Shown piece after piece: positions 46,424-53,923 of a stretch of DNA of 64,000 bases (position 1 is the stretch's first letter; each line of letters begins with the position of its first letter). The stretch is from JAFDVN01 sp964472275 (GTDB taxonomy: Bacteria; Acidobacteriota; Holophagae; Holophagales; Holophagaceae): contig CAYYJN010000007.1 of the NCBI GenBank assembly GCA_964472275.1, positions 7,070 through 71,069 of the forward strand, written 5' to 3'. Both the position numbers and the translations under genes were made by a program. The notes below the pieces were generated by a model. That model was given only the letters and a program-made list of their open reading frames with translations. It had not been told where the DNA came from and ran no database searches.

Positions 46424-46953
46424 GCCAGGCGCTTCTCGAAGATGAGATCGCGGTCCTCCACGGACCCCACGCGGAAGAGGTGATCGCCCACCTCCACAAA
46501 GCCGTTGCGGCGGTAGAAGGCCTGGGCTTTTGGATTGTGCTCCCACACGCCGAGCCACATCGTCCGTTTGTTCAGCTCAACGGCCTTTGAGAAGCAACGC
46601 TCCAGGAGCGCCTGCCCCAGGCCCGCGCCCAGCGCGGATCGCAGCACATAGATGCGCTCCAGCTCGATGGGCGCGGGGCCGGTCACGCAGCGTTCGACGG
46701 CGCCATCGTGGAGCAGCGCGTAGCCCGCCAGGCTTCCATCCCATTCGGCCACGAAGCAGGTGTAGGCCGGATCGGCGAGTTCCCAGGCGATCTTGGGAAG
46801 CGCGTAGGCCGACGCGAGGTAGGCGTCCAGAACCTCCGGCGCGTAGTTGGAGGCGAAGGTCTCGCGGAAGGTGCGCGCCGCCAGGGCGGAGAGCGCGGGC
46901 GCGTCGGCGGGAATCGCGGCGCGGATCTGGACATCATCGGGACCAGCCTTCAC
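46420..46953 (-). CDS. GNAT-family N-acetyltransferase
   Basis: The 177-residue protein has the GNAT fold: IRAAIPADAPALSALAARTF at the start, IYVLRSALGAGLGQALLERC as motif A (acetyl-CoA pyrophosphate loop), and LGVWEHNPKAQAFYRRNGFVEVG as motif B. It starts at a GTG overlapping the TfoX-like stop. The substrate is unknown; the neighbour rsmE does not identify one. Confidence 0.88.
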   Translation of the reverse strand: MKAGPDDVQIRAAIPADAPALSALAARTFRETFASNYAPEVLDAYLASAYALPKIAWELADPAYTCFVAEWDGSLAGYALLHDGAVERCVTGPAPIELERIYVLRSALGAGLGQALLERCFSKAVELNKRTMWLGVWEHNPKAQAFYRRNGFVEVGDHLFRVGSVEDRDLIFEKRLA

Positions 46954-47312
46954 CTCTTCGCCTTCCGCTTCGTCGGCTTCTTGGCCCGAGCCGCCACGCC
47001 CAGCGCCTCGCGCATCCAGTCCGGCAGGCGGTCTTCGTCCTCCAGAACTTCACCGGGGACTTCGTAGTAGCCGTTCATCACCTGCTCACCATTCTTGAAG
47101 GGATCGAAGGGGCCCATGCCCGCCGCGATGAAGCGCGGGCGCGACGCGTCATCCACCTTGAAATAGAGGCGGTCGTCGTCCATGAGCGCGAAGAAGAAGC
47201 CGCCCGCGTAGATGCCCACGCCGCCGAACATGGCCCGGCTCGTGACCGGCGCCACGGCGGAGAGCTGCTCGAGAACGAAGGCCTTGTAAGACGCGGAGAC
47301 GGCCACGGTCAC
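46950..47312 (-). CDS. TfoX N-terminal-domain protein
   Basis: From the GTG at 47312 the frame gives 120 residues: FVLEQLSAVAPVTSRAMFGGVGIYAGGFFFALMDDDRLYFKVD, then MNGYYEVPGEVLEDEDRLPDWMREAL and a basic tail. The R-MFGG-GIY and LYFKVD pattern is the TfoX_N domain. Full TfoX regulates competence in Haemophilus, but single-domain proteins like this are widespread with unknown roles. It overlaps the upstream lipoprotein-sorting-like gene by 4 bp (GTGA). Confidence 0.85.
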   Translation of the reverse strand: MTVAVSASYKAFVLEQLSAVAPVTSRAMFGGVGIYAGGFFFALMDDDRLYFKVDDASRPRFIAAGMGPFDPFKNGEQVMNGYYEVPGEVLEDEDRLPDWMREALGVAARAKKPTKRKAKR

Positions 47313-48043
47313 TTCTTCGGCGGCGCGAACTCCGCGTCGGTGACGGGGACATTCAGCGTGATCTTGTCCACGCGCACCGAGACGGGGCCGATGATGACGG
47401 TGAAGGCCATGGGCAGGCCGTCCACTTCCTGGTAATCCCAGAAGTCCAGCTCCACGCCCGCCTTCCCTTCTCCGTTCACTTGGGAGAATTTGAGGAAGGT
47501 CTTGGGGTCGAAATACATCGTCTGGACGCGCTTGTCTTTGAGCGTCACCTTCAGGACGAGGGCCTTCTGGTTCTGGAATTCCTGGAGCCCGAGATACTTC
47601 ACTTGGTTGCCTTTGACGGCGGCGTCCACCAGCGGGCCGTCGAAGTCGGCGTCGAGCACCTGGACTTCTTCCGGCGCGAGCTCCCGCGGCGCTTCCGTGT
47701 CGGACCAGGCCCAACCCGCCCCACCCGCGCAGGTCTTGGTCTGGGTGGAGACGGGCGTGGGCGCGCCTCCCGCCGCCGGGACAGCGCCGCCGCTGCGCAT
47801 GACGAGCCGAATGCGATCCGGGCGCGCGTTCAGCTGGGTGAAGGAGACCGCGTCGGGCAACCCTTCGATATGCCCCGTGATGAAGCGCGATTGGATGGCT
47901 TTGAGCCGCGCGGCGCCGCCTTGGGCGTCCAGCACTTTGGCCACCACCTGATCCACCGTCCACGCGGATGGATCAGGAACGGGAGCCTGCGCCAGAAGGG
48001 CCGGGGTCGCGAGCAGGAAAGGGAAAGCGCGGTGGAGTCGCAT
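47309..48043 (-). CDS. LolA-like exported protein
   Basis: This 244-residue protein begins MRLHRAFPFLLATPALLAQA, a signal peptide. The mature part shows VVAKVLDAQGGAARLKAIQSRFITGHI, RPDRIRLVMRS, DFDGPLVDAAVKGNQVKYLG and KTFLKFSQV, a pattern of outer-membrane lipoprotein-sorting-like (LolA/LolB fold) proteins that bind lipids. Expected in the periplasm. The ligand and partners are not shown by context. Confidence 0.65.
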   Translation of the reverse strand: MRLHRAFPFLLATPALLAQAPVPDPSAWTVDQVVAKVLDAQGGAARLKAIQSRFITGHIEGLPDAVSFTQLNARPDRIRLVMRSGGAVPAAGGAPTPVSTQTKTCAGGAGWAWSDTEAPRELAPEEVQVLDADFDGPLVDAAVKGNQVKYLGLQEFQNQKALVLKVTLKDKRVQTMYFDPKTFLKFSQVNGEGKAGVELDFWDYQEVDGLPMAFTVIIGPVSVRVDKITLNVPVTDAEFAPPKK

Positions 48044-48113
48044 GGTTGACCTTTGGTCTACGCAAACATGATGGCCGCGGCGGGAATCCGCGCAACCGTG
48101 GGATGATTCCTCC

Positions 48114-48764
48114 ATGCGCTTGGAAACCCTGCTGGACGAGGCCATCGAAGCCTGCCGATCCCTCCACGCCCAAGGGCTGTTGGCCGCGGCGGACGGGAAT
48201 GTCTCCCTGCGCCTGGCGGACGGGCGCGTGGCCATCACGCCGAGGGGCGTGGCGAAAGCCTCGCTGCGGCGGGAGGATTTCGCGTTCCTGAATCTGGACG
48301 GGACCGTTCTCCACGGCCACCCCAGCAGCGAGCGGCTCATGCACCTGGCCGTCTACCGCGCCTGCCCCGAGGCGAAGGCCGTCGTCCACGCCCATCCCGT
48401 CACGGCCATCGCGTGGAGCCTGGCGCATCCGGACGCGGCGGAACTGCCCTCGGACGCGCTGCCGGAAGTGATCCTCGCCGCGGGCCGCATCCCCCTCGTG
48501 CCCATGGCCACGCCGGGCACGGAGGAGATGGGAACGCACCTCGCGCCCTTCCTGCCCGCGCACCGTCTGATGATCCTCGCTCGCCACGGCGGCCTCGCCT
48601 GGGGCGAGTCCGTGCGAGAAGCGGCGGGCGGCATCGAGCGGCTGGAGCAGGTGGCGAAGATCCTTCTGGCGGCGGAAGCCTTCGGCGGCGCGAAGCCGCT
48701 GTCGGAGGCGGAGGTGGCGGAGCTGCGCGTATTGAGAACCAAGCTTGGCCCGAAATTGATTTAA
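48114..48764 (+). CDS. Class II aldolase/adducin-family protein (probable methylthioribulose-phosphate enzyme)
   Basis: A 216-residue class II aldolase domain with GLLAAADGNVSLRLADGRVAITP, the zinc ligands in VVHAHPVTAIAW and the third His in ARHGGLAWGES. It precedes mtnA on the same strand, separated only by a repeat. MtnA makes 5-methylthioribulose 1-phosphate, whose known next enzymes are both from this family: MtnB dehydratase, or the Ald2-type aldolase of the DHAP shunt. No other mtn genes (mtnC, D, W, X) are near, which slightly favours the aldolase role. Confidence 0.8.
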   Translation: MRLETLLDEAIEACRSLHAQGLLAAADGNVSLRLADGRVAITPRGVAKASLRREDFAFLNLDGTVLHGHPSSERLMHLAVYRACPEAKAVVHAHPVTAIAWSLAHPDAAELPSDALPEVILAAGRIPLVPMATPGTEEMGTHLAPFLPAHRLMILARHGGLAWGESVREAAGGIERLEQVAKILLAAEAFGGAKPLSEAEVAELRVLRTKLGPKLI

Positions 48765-48772
48765 AAATGGGT

Positions 48773-48843
48773 CCGCAGATTACGCCGATGACGCCGATTC
48801 AAGCGAGCCGTTCCATCTGCGTAATCTGCGCAATCTGCGGATA
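48773..48843. repeat. Palindrome of CAGATTACG-like 9-nt units
   Basis: CCGCAGATTACGCCGATGAC then GCCGATT on the left, ATCTGCGTAATCTGCGCAAT then CTGCGGATA on the right, with a ~20-bp spacer. It is closely related to 17965-18037 and 63910-64000. It ends 4 bp before the mtnA start codon and leaves no ordinary Shine-Dalgarno there. Confidence 0.85.
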
Positions 48844-48847
48844 ACAC

Positions 48848-49804
48848 ATGAAACCCTTTGAATCCCTCGGCCTGCGGTACGACGGCAAAACCCTCTGGGT
48901 GCTGGACCAAACGCGGTTGCCGCATGAAGAGGTCTGGGTGGACGGGTCCGAACCCAAAAGGATGATCCCGCTCATCCAGAAGCTCGCCGTGCGCGGCGCG
49001 CCGCTCATCGGAGTCGCGGCGGCGGCGAGCCTTGCGTGTTCCAGAAAACGCGGTGGCGCCTACGAACAGGCCCGGCTCGCGCTGCGCGCCGCGCGGCCCA
49101 CGGCGGTGAACCTCGCGTGGGCCATGGATCGGATGAAGGACGCGACTGACCTCCCCGCCGAAGCCGAAGCCATCTTCGATGAGGATGTGGCCCTCTGTGA
49201 GCGCATGGCGGGCCACGGCGCGGCGCTCATGGAGAAGGGCGAAACCGTCCTCACCCACTGCAACACCGGCGGCCTCGCCACGGCGGGCGTCGGCACGGCG
49301 CTGGGCGTGATCCGGCGGGGCTTCGAACGGGGCAAGGTGGCCCATGTCTTCGTGGACGAGACGCGGCCGCTGCTGCAAGGCGCGCGGCTCACGGCCTGGG
49401 AGCTGAAGCGCCTCGGCATCCCGTGCACGCTCATCACGGACAGCATGGCCGCGATCCTCCTGCGGGACGGCCGCGTGCAGCGCGTGCTCGTGGGCGCGGA
49501 CCGCGTGGCCGCCAACGGCGACTTCGCCAACAAGGTGGGCACCTACGGCCTCGCGGTGCATGCGAAACACCATGGCGTGCCCTTCCACCCCGTCGCGCCC
49601 TACTCCACCGTGGACCTGGCCTGCGCGACCGGCGCGGCGATTCCCATCGAGGAACGCGACCCGAAGGAAGTGCGCCGCGACTGGTCGCCGGAAGTGCCCG
49701 TCTTCAACCCGGCCTTCGATGTGACTCCAGCGGCGCTCGTCACGAGCCTCATCACGGATCGCGGCGTGGTGAGCCCAAGCGGGCTCGCCGCCCTGATGCG
49801 CTAG
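48848..49804 (+). CDS. mtnA: S-methyl-5-thioribose-1-phosphate isomerase
   Basis: The 318-residue eIF2B-like isomerase has AVRGAPLIGVAAAASL, VLTHCNTGGLATAGVGTALG (catalytic Cys), VFVDETRPLLQGARLTAWEL and LVGADRVAANGDFANKVGTYGLAV (catalytic Asp). It converts 5-methylthioribose 1-phosphate to the ribulose form in salvage of methylthioadenosine. Its partner is the upstream aldolase-family gene. It overlaps the convergent 49801-50415 gene by 4 bp. Confidence 0.94.
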   Translation: MKPFESLGLRYDGKTLWVLDQTRLPHEEVWVDGSEPKRMIPLIQKLAVRGAPLIGVAAAASLACSRKRGGAYEQARLALRAARPTAVNLAWAMDRMKDATDLPAEAEAIFDEDVALCERMAGHGAALMEKGETVLTHCNTGGLATAGVGTALGVIRRGFERGKVAHVFVDETRPLLQGARLTAWELKRLGIPCTLITDSMAAILLRDGRVQRVLVGADRVAANGDFANKVGTYGLAVHAKHHGVPFHPVAPYSTVDLACATGAAIPIEERDPKEVRRDWSPEVPVFNPAFDVTPAALVTSLITDRGVVSPSGLAALMR

Positions 49805-50415
49805 GGCTCCACCGAAAGCCGCTGCACATAGACCAGCTCGCAGGCGCCGTCGCCGGTGTCATCGCGGGTGAGGCTGCTGATCCAGTGCCAGTCGCCCTTC
49901 AGCGCGTCCGCGCGCACGAGGAAGCCTTCGAGAGACACCACCTGCCCGCGCCGCAGGGAGAGGATCGTGTCGCGCACGAGCGCATCCGCCGGAATGAGGT
50001 GCATGTTGGCGCTGTGGGTCTCGATGTTGCCCCGGGAGATGGGGAACTCCTGGCAGGACCAGTGGTACCAGCGCCCGGACTGGCTGATGTCGAGTTGACT
50101 GAGCACGCGCGCGTCCGACATCTGACCCCACCCGAACGCCACATCCTCCGGCACGAGATCGGCCTCCCGGTCGAAGTGGTAGCGCTCCGTGGAAAGCACC
50201 CGCGCCTTCATGGCGAAGGAGGCGAGGGCGCTGACCTTGTAGCCGTTCACTTCCCAGCTCTGTGGATCGCAGGCGGCCTGCGCCGGATCATCGGGCGCGA
50301 GCACGCCGGGTCCCGTCTTCACCGGGCCCGCGGGCCAGAGGAGCCACCCCGCGAGAAGCGCCGCGAAGCCGAGCCCCGCGAGCTTGAGCTTGGGGTCCAC
50401 TTCGGACCAGCTCAC
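49801..50415 (-). CDS. Membrane-anchored protein of unknown function
   Basis: From the GTG at 50413-50415 the frame gives 204 residues: a short charged N-terminus, one transmembrane helix (LAGLGFAALLAGWLLWPAG) and a periplasmic domain with WEVNGYKVSALASFAMKARVLSTERYHFD, WYHWSCQEFPISRGNIETHSANMHLIP and VSLEGFLVRADA. It overlaps the ArnE-like gene by 4 bp, so it may belong to the glycan-modification neighbourhood. No family recognised with certainty. Confidence 0.6.
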   Translation of the reverse strand: MSWSEVDPKLKLAGLGFAALLAGWLLWPAGPVKTGPGVLAPDDPAQAACDPQSWEVNGYKVSALASFAMKARVLSTERYHFDREADLVPEDVAFGWGQMSDARVLSQLDISQSGRWYHWSCQEFPISRGNIETHSANMHLIPADALVRDTILSLRRGQVVSLEGFLVRADALKGDWHWISSLTRDDTGDGACELVYVQRLSVEP

Positions 50416-50783
50416 GAAGCCTTCCCGCTCCAGGCCTGCAGGGCCACGCCCAGCACGATGATGGCGAGGCTGATCCAGCGGATCGGGGGGATGGCCTCGC
50501 CCAGCCAGGCCTTCGCCATCAGCGCGTTGGCGATGAAGCCGAGCGCGAGGAAGGGATAGGCGTAGTTGACCTCGACCAGCGAAAGCGCCTTCAGCCACAC
50601 GAGCACGCTCACGGCGTAACAGGCGAGGCCCGCGAGGATCCAGGGCTGCTGGAACAGTTTCGCCAGCGCGCCGAACTCGAAACTCATGCCGTGGGTGAGG
50701 CCTTTCTTGAGGCAGATCTGCGCGCCCGCGTTGAGCAGCACGCCGAGCAGGATCAGGGGGATCGCCTTCACATTGGGGGCCAT
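50412..50783 (-). CDS. Small EamA/SMR-type transporter, ArnE-like
   Basis: The 123-residue protein has four hydrophobic segments and the pattern LLGVLLNAGAQICLKKGL, ALSLVEVNYAYPFLALGFIANALMAKAWLGE and ISLAIIVLGVALQAWSG. This is the half-size EamA (DMT) fold shared by small multidrug proteins and ArnE/ArnF, the undecaprenyl-phosphate-sugar flippase subunits. It lies 10 bp after an ArnT-like transferase, which favours the flippase role. No second subunit is seen. Confidence 0.75.
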   Translation of the reverse strand: MAPNVKAIPLILLGVLLNAGAQICLKKGLTHGMSFEFGALAKLFQQPWILAGLACYAVSVLVWLKALSLVEVNYAYPFLALGFIANALMAKAWLGEAIPPIRWISLAIIVLGVALQAWSGKAS

Positions 50784-50793
50784 TGAAAGCTCC

Positions 50794-52521
50794 TTAGCGC
50801 CGTTCCATGAGCATCCAATCGTCCCCGCCCTGCTTCATGGTCAGCAAGGGGTGGAATTCCGCCATCGTCGAAGCGGTGAGGCCCAGATGGCCCGGCTCCC
50901 AGCGCGTGGCGATGACGACGACGCGGTCGCCGGGCTTCAAGGCCAAGAGGGCGGCGTCGGTGCGGATCTCGGGCATGGTGCGGTTCGTGTAGAGCATCGC
51001 GCCGCTGCGGATCTCATCCCAGAAATAGACCGGATGGCCTTCCATCAGTGGCAGCGCGGCGGTGGTCCACTGCTTCGTATCCTTTTGCGGATCGAGCTTG
51101 TGGAAGCCCCAAGTGCCGCCCAGCAGGAAGATCAGGCCCAGGGTGAGGGCGGTTTCGCGGACGAGGTGGCGCCCTTCCCCCGTGGCCGCGCGGGTGGCGA
51201 CGGAGAGCGCGCCCATCGTCGCGATGAAAGCGAGGACGCGCACCAGCGCCTTGAAGGGGCCGATCTGCGCCTGCATCTTCGCGCCGCCCAGGCCGAAGGC
51301 GAGAGCCAGCAGGATGCCCGCGAGAAGCCCCAGGCCCAGTCCGAGCAGGCCGCCGATCCTGCGGATGCGCCGCGCGCTGACGCCTTCGACCGCGAGCGGT
51401 TGCAGCATCGCCGCCAGGAGCAGCGCGAGGAAGGGATAGGCCATGAGCAGGTACTTGCCCTGCTTGCTCTCCACCCAGGAGAGGAAGAGGAAGGGCACGA
51501 CCCAGGCCAGGGCGAGGAAGCGGGCCGCGGGCGCGCGGCGGGCGCCGCTGCCGAAGAAGAAGAATCCGAGCGCGGGCAAGAGCAGCACCCAGGGAAAGAA
51601 GTCGCCCAGCATGTAGACGCCGTACTGATACCAGGGCTGGATATGGTCCCAGGCCTTCGTCGCGCGCTCGAAGTTCTGGTGGACGAGCAGCTCGTAGACA
51701 TAGTGCGGGCCGGCCTTCATCGCCATCATCCCTGCCCAGGGCGCGACGATGAGCAGGAACAGCGCGACGCCGAGTCCAAGGCGCATGGAGCGGATCGCCT
51801 TCGCGTCCTTCTGCCAGATCAGGAAGGCGCCGAACACGAGAAAACTCAGCACCAAGGCCAGCGGACCTTTGGCGAGGAAGGCGAGGGCGAGGAAGGCCCA
51901 GGCCTTGAGGAACCAGCGCGCGTGCTCGCCTTCGCGCCGAGCCTCCGCCTGACCGCGCAGGATCAAGTAGCCGCCCAGCCAGCAAAGCCAGGCCCAGGCC
52001 ACCAAGGCGGAGAAGAGCAGATCAATCTGAATGAACTGGCTTTGCCAGAACCAGATCGGCGTTGTCGCCAGGATGAGGACGGCGAGGTGCGCCACATCCT
52101 TTTGCAGGAACCGCGTGACCCAACGCTGGAAGGCCGCCATGAAGGCGATGGACGCGATCACCGACGGCAGGCGCAGCGCCCAGGCCGCGATGCCTTGCTG
52201 GAAGCCGAGACCGCCCGTGAGCTTCTCGAATACGACGGCCGAGACCTTCATGCACCAGTAGAAGAGGATCGGCTTCTCGGAATAGGGATGGCCGTTGAGG
52301 TAGGGCAGCAGCCATTCGCCGCGCTCGCGCATTTCCTTCACGCATTGCGCGAAATCCGGCTCGTCGGGGCTCCAGTAGCCCCGTGCGGCCATCACCGCGA
52401 GCAGCAGCAGCGCGAAAAGGACGAGAGGCAGATGCTCCCGCACCCACAGGCCCACGCGCTGGCCCGGCGCGGCCGGGGCCGCGGGGGCTTCTTCGTCGAA
52501 ATCATCCTGGGACCAGTCCAT
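50794..52521 (-). CDS. ArnT-like polyprenyl-phosphate sugar transferase (first paralogue)
   Basis: This 575-residue multi-pass GT-C glycosyltransferase carries YWSPDEPDFAQCVKEMRERGEWLLPYLNG and SEKPILFYWCMKVSAVVFE, the ArnT/PMT-2 first periplasmic loop with its acidic pair, then LAFLAKGPLALVLSFL and about a dozen hydrophobic segments. ArnT-type enzymes move a sugar from a lipid carrier to lipid A or other acceptors in the periplasm. Donor and acceptor are not determined. A paralogue lies at 53924-55594. Confidence 0.82.
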   Translation of the reverse strand: MDWSQDDFDEEAPAAPAAPGQRVGLWVREHLPLVLFALLLLAVMAARGYWSPDEPDFAQCVKEMRERGEWLLPYLNGHPYSEKPILFYWCMKVSAVVFEKLTGGLGFQQGIAAWALRLPSVIASIAFMAAFQRWVTRFLQKDVAHLAVLILATTPIWFWQSQFIQIDLLFSALVAWAWLCWLGGYLILRGQAEARREGEHARWFLKAWAFLALAFLAKGPLALVLSFLVFGAFLIWQKDAKAIRSMRLGLGVALFLLIVAPWAGMMAMKAGPHYVYELLVHQNFERATKAWDHIQPWYQYGVYMLGDFFPWVLLLPALGFFFFGSGARRAPAARFLALAWVVPFLFLSWVESKQGKYLLMAYPFLALLLAAMLQPLAVEGVSARRIRRIGGLLGLGLGLLAGILLALAFGLGGAKMQAQIGPFKALVRVLAFIATMGALSVATRAATGEGRHLVRETALTLGLIFLLGGTWGFHKLDPQKDTKQWTTAALPLMEGHPVYFWDEIRSGAMLYTNRTMPEIRTDAALLALKPGDRVVVIATRWEPGHLGLTASTMAEFHPLLTMKQGGDDWMLMERR

Positions 52522-52585
52522 TCCTCCATGATCCTCCAGGGAACCGCCGCTCCCAAGGCCGTATTATGGAAAGGGAGGAATCCGG

Positions 52586-52831
52586 ATGCTGCTCCCCGCC
52601 CTGATCGCCGCCACGCTGACGCTCGCTCCCCAAGGCTCGCCCAAGCAGGATCTCAAGCAGGCCGGCAAGGAAGTCGGCCACGCCTTCAAGGAAGGCGGCA
52701 AAGAGGTGGGTCACGCCGCGGCCAAGGGCGGCAAGGCCGTGGGCAAAGTCGCCAAGAAGGGCGGCAAGGCCGTGGCGAAGGGCGCGCGCGAAGCGGGCCA
52801 CGGCATCAAGCAAGCGTTTGATGGCAAGTGA
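52586..52831 (+). CDS. Small Lys/Gly/Ala-rich repeat protein
   Basis: An 81-residue protein with a short hydrophobic start (MLLPALIAATLTLAPQGSPK), then imperfect repeats KEVGHAFKEGG, KEVGHAAAKGG, KAVGKVAKKGG, KAVAKGAREAG, each about 11 residues. An 11-residue period suggests an amphipathic helix, and the chain is strongly basic. GGGAGG lies 7 bp upstream of the ATG. It sits between divergent ArnT-like and convergent VirK/YbjX genes. Function unknown. Confidence 0.6.
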   Translation: MLLPALIAATLTLAPQGSPKQDLKQAGKEVGHAFKEGGKEVGHAAAKGGKAVGKVAKKGGKAVAKGAREAGHGIKQAFDGK

Positions 52832-53800
52832 TCAGAGTGAGGCCGCGATCGCCGCGTGCAGGCGGTCGAGCATCTGATAGCGCTTGGCGTACATGGACCG
52901 CTTGTTGGGCTTCATCTCGTCGCGGGAGCGCCGCGCGGGCGCGAGCGGCAACCTGAACCAGCCGTCGAAGCCGCGCTGGCCGCCCGCTTCCTCCCAGTAG
53001 GCGTCGTAATCGAAGCCGAGGCTGTGGAAGCGCGGAAGGTGGATCGCGTGCTTCCGTTGATGGGCCTGGATGGCGCTTCCCGCGCCGAGCAGTTCCTCCG
53101 CCCCGAGCGCCTGGGCGAGGGCCTGGGCCACCTCGACCATGAAGGAGCGGGGGCGCAGGCCGTGCATCGCCTTCGTGATGGAACGGATCTCCGCGCCCGC
53201 CTCATCCTCGCCCTGGACGCAGCCCACCAGCAGCGTGAGCCCTCCTTGAGCCGCGCGCTCCAGGGCGAAGGAGAAGGACATCACGCGGCCTTTGCCTGGG
53301 GCATGGAGCGACACGGCGAGTTCGCCTTCCTTGCGGAAGCGGTCATCCCGCTCCAGGCGCACCTTCCCGCCGCCGTCTTCCGGGCCGAGTTCCGCGAGCA
53401 CGCGCGGCCCCTTCCCCGACAGCACTTGGGCCAGCGTTCCGCCCCGGACGCTCACCGCGCGATAGGTGTCGAGGATCACCTTCAAGCGCCGATCCCGCGT
53501 CCACTGCGTGGAGAGGTAGACCCTCAACTGTTTCAGCGGCAGCAGCGGGTTGGCGTCCACGAAAGGACGGAGGGCCGGATCCTCCATGGCCTGGAACCAG
53601 CGCCGGGACGCCGTCGGCGCCAACGACGCCGCCACCGCCGCCCGCGCGCAGCGGAGCGCGCGGCGCGGAAGCGGATCGCGCCGGTGCGCGCGGGAAGCCC
53701 AGGTGGCCGCCTTGGCCGCGACCTTCAGCGAATGCCCCGGGAAGGCGTCACGGAGACGCGCGGCCTTGGCGGCATGAGGCAGAGGAAGGATGTCAAACAC
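52832..53800 (-). CDS. VirK/YbjX-family protein (DUF535)
   Basis: The 322-residue protein contains MEDPALRPFVDANPLLPLKQLRVYLSTQWTRDRRLKVILDTYRAV and later RKHAIHLPRFHSLGFDYDAYWEEAGG with FDGWFRLPL, the hallmark pattern of VirK/YbjX proteins. In enteric bacteria these are linked to envelope and virulence functions, including effects on lipid A-modified strains. The start is a GTG at 53798-53800. Its place among ArnT and ArnA-like genes fits an envelope role. Confidence 0.82.
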   Translation of the reverse strand: MFDILPLPHAAKAARLRDAFPGHSLKVAAKAATWASRAHRRDPLPRRALRCARAAVAASLAPTASRRWFQAMEDPALRPFVDANPLLPLKQLRVYLSTQWTRDRRLKVILDTYRAVSVRGGTLAQVLSGKGPRVLAELGPEDGGGKVRLERDDRFRKEGELAVSLHAPGKGRVMSFSFALERAAQGGLTLLVGCVQGEDEAGAEIRSITKAMHGLRPRSFMVEVAQALAQALGAEELLGAGSAIQAHQRKHAIHLPRFHSLGFDYDAYWEEAGGQRGFDGWFRLPLAPARRSRDEMKPNKRSMYAKRYQMLDRLHAAIAASL

Positions 53801-53923
53801 GGGACGGCTCCCCGCAAACCGCAGTTCCGGTCGTCCTGCGATCCAGACAGGGCCTGCGCTTCTTCCAGTATCCCGACCACGACGCGGAACCGGAAAAAGG
53901 TCATCAAGCTTCTGTCATCTTTC

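Noticed and set aside
47313..47963. Long N-terminal extension of the TfoX-like protein
   Set aside because: The extension reads across the exported LolA-like gene in another frame. The TfoX domain begins at the GTG at 47312.
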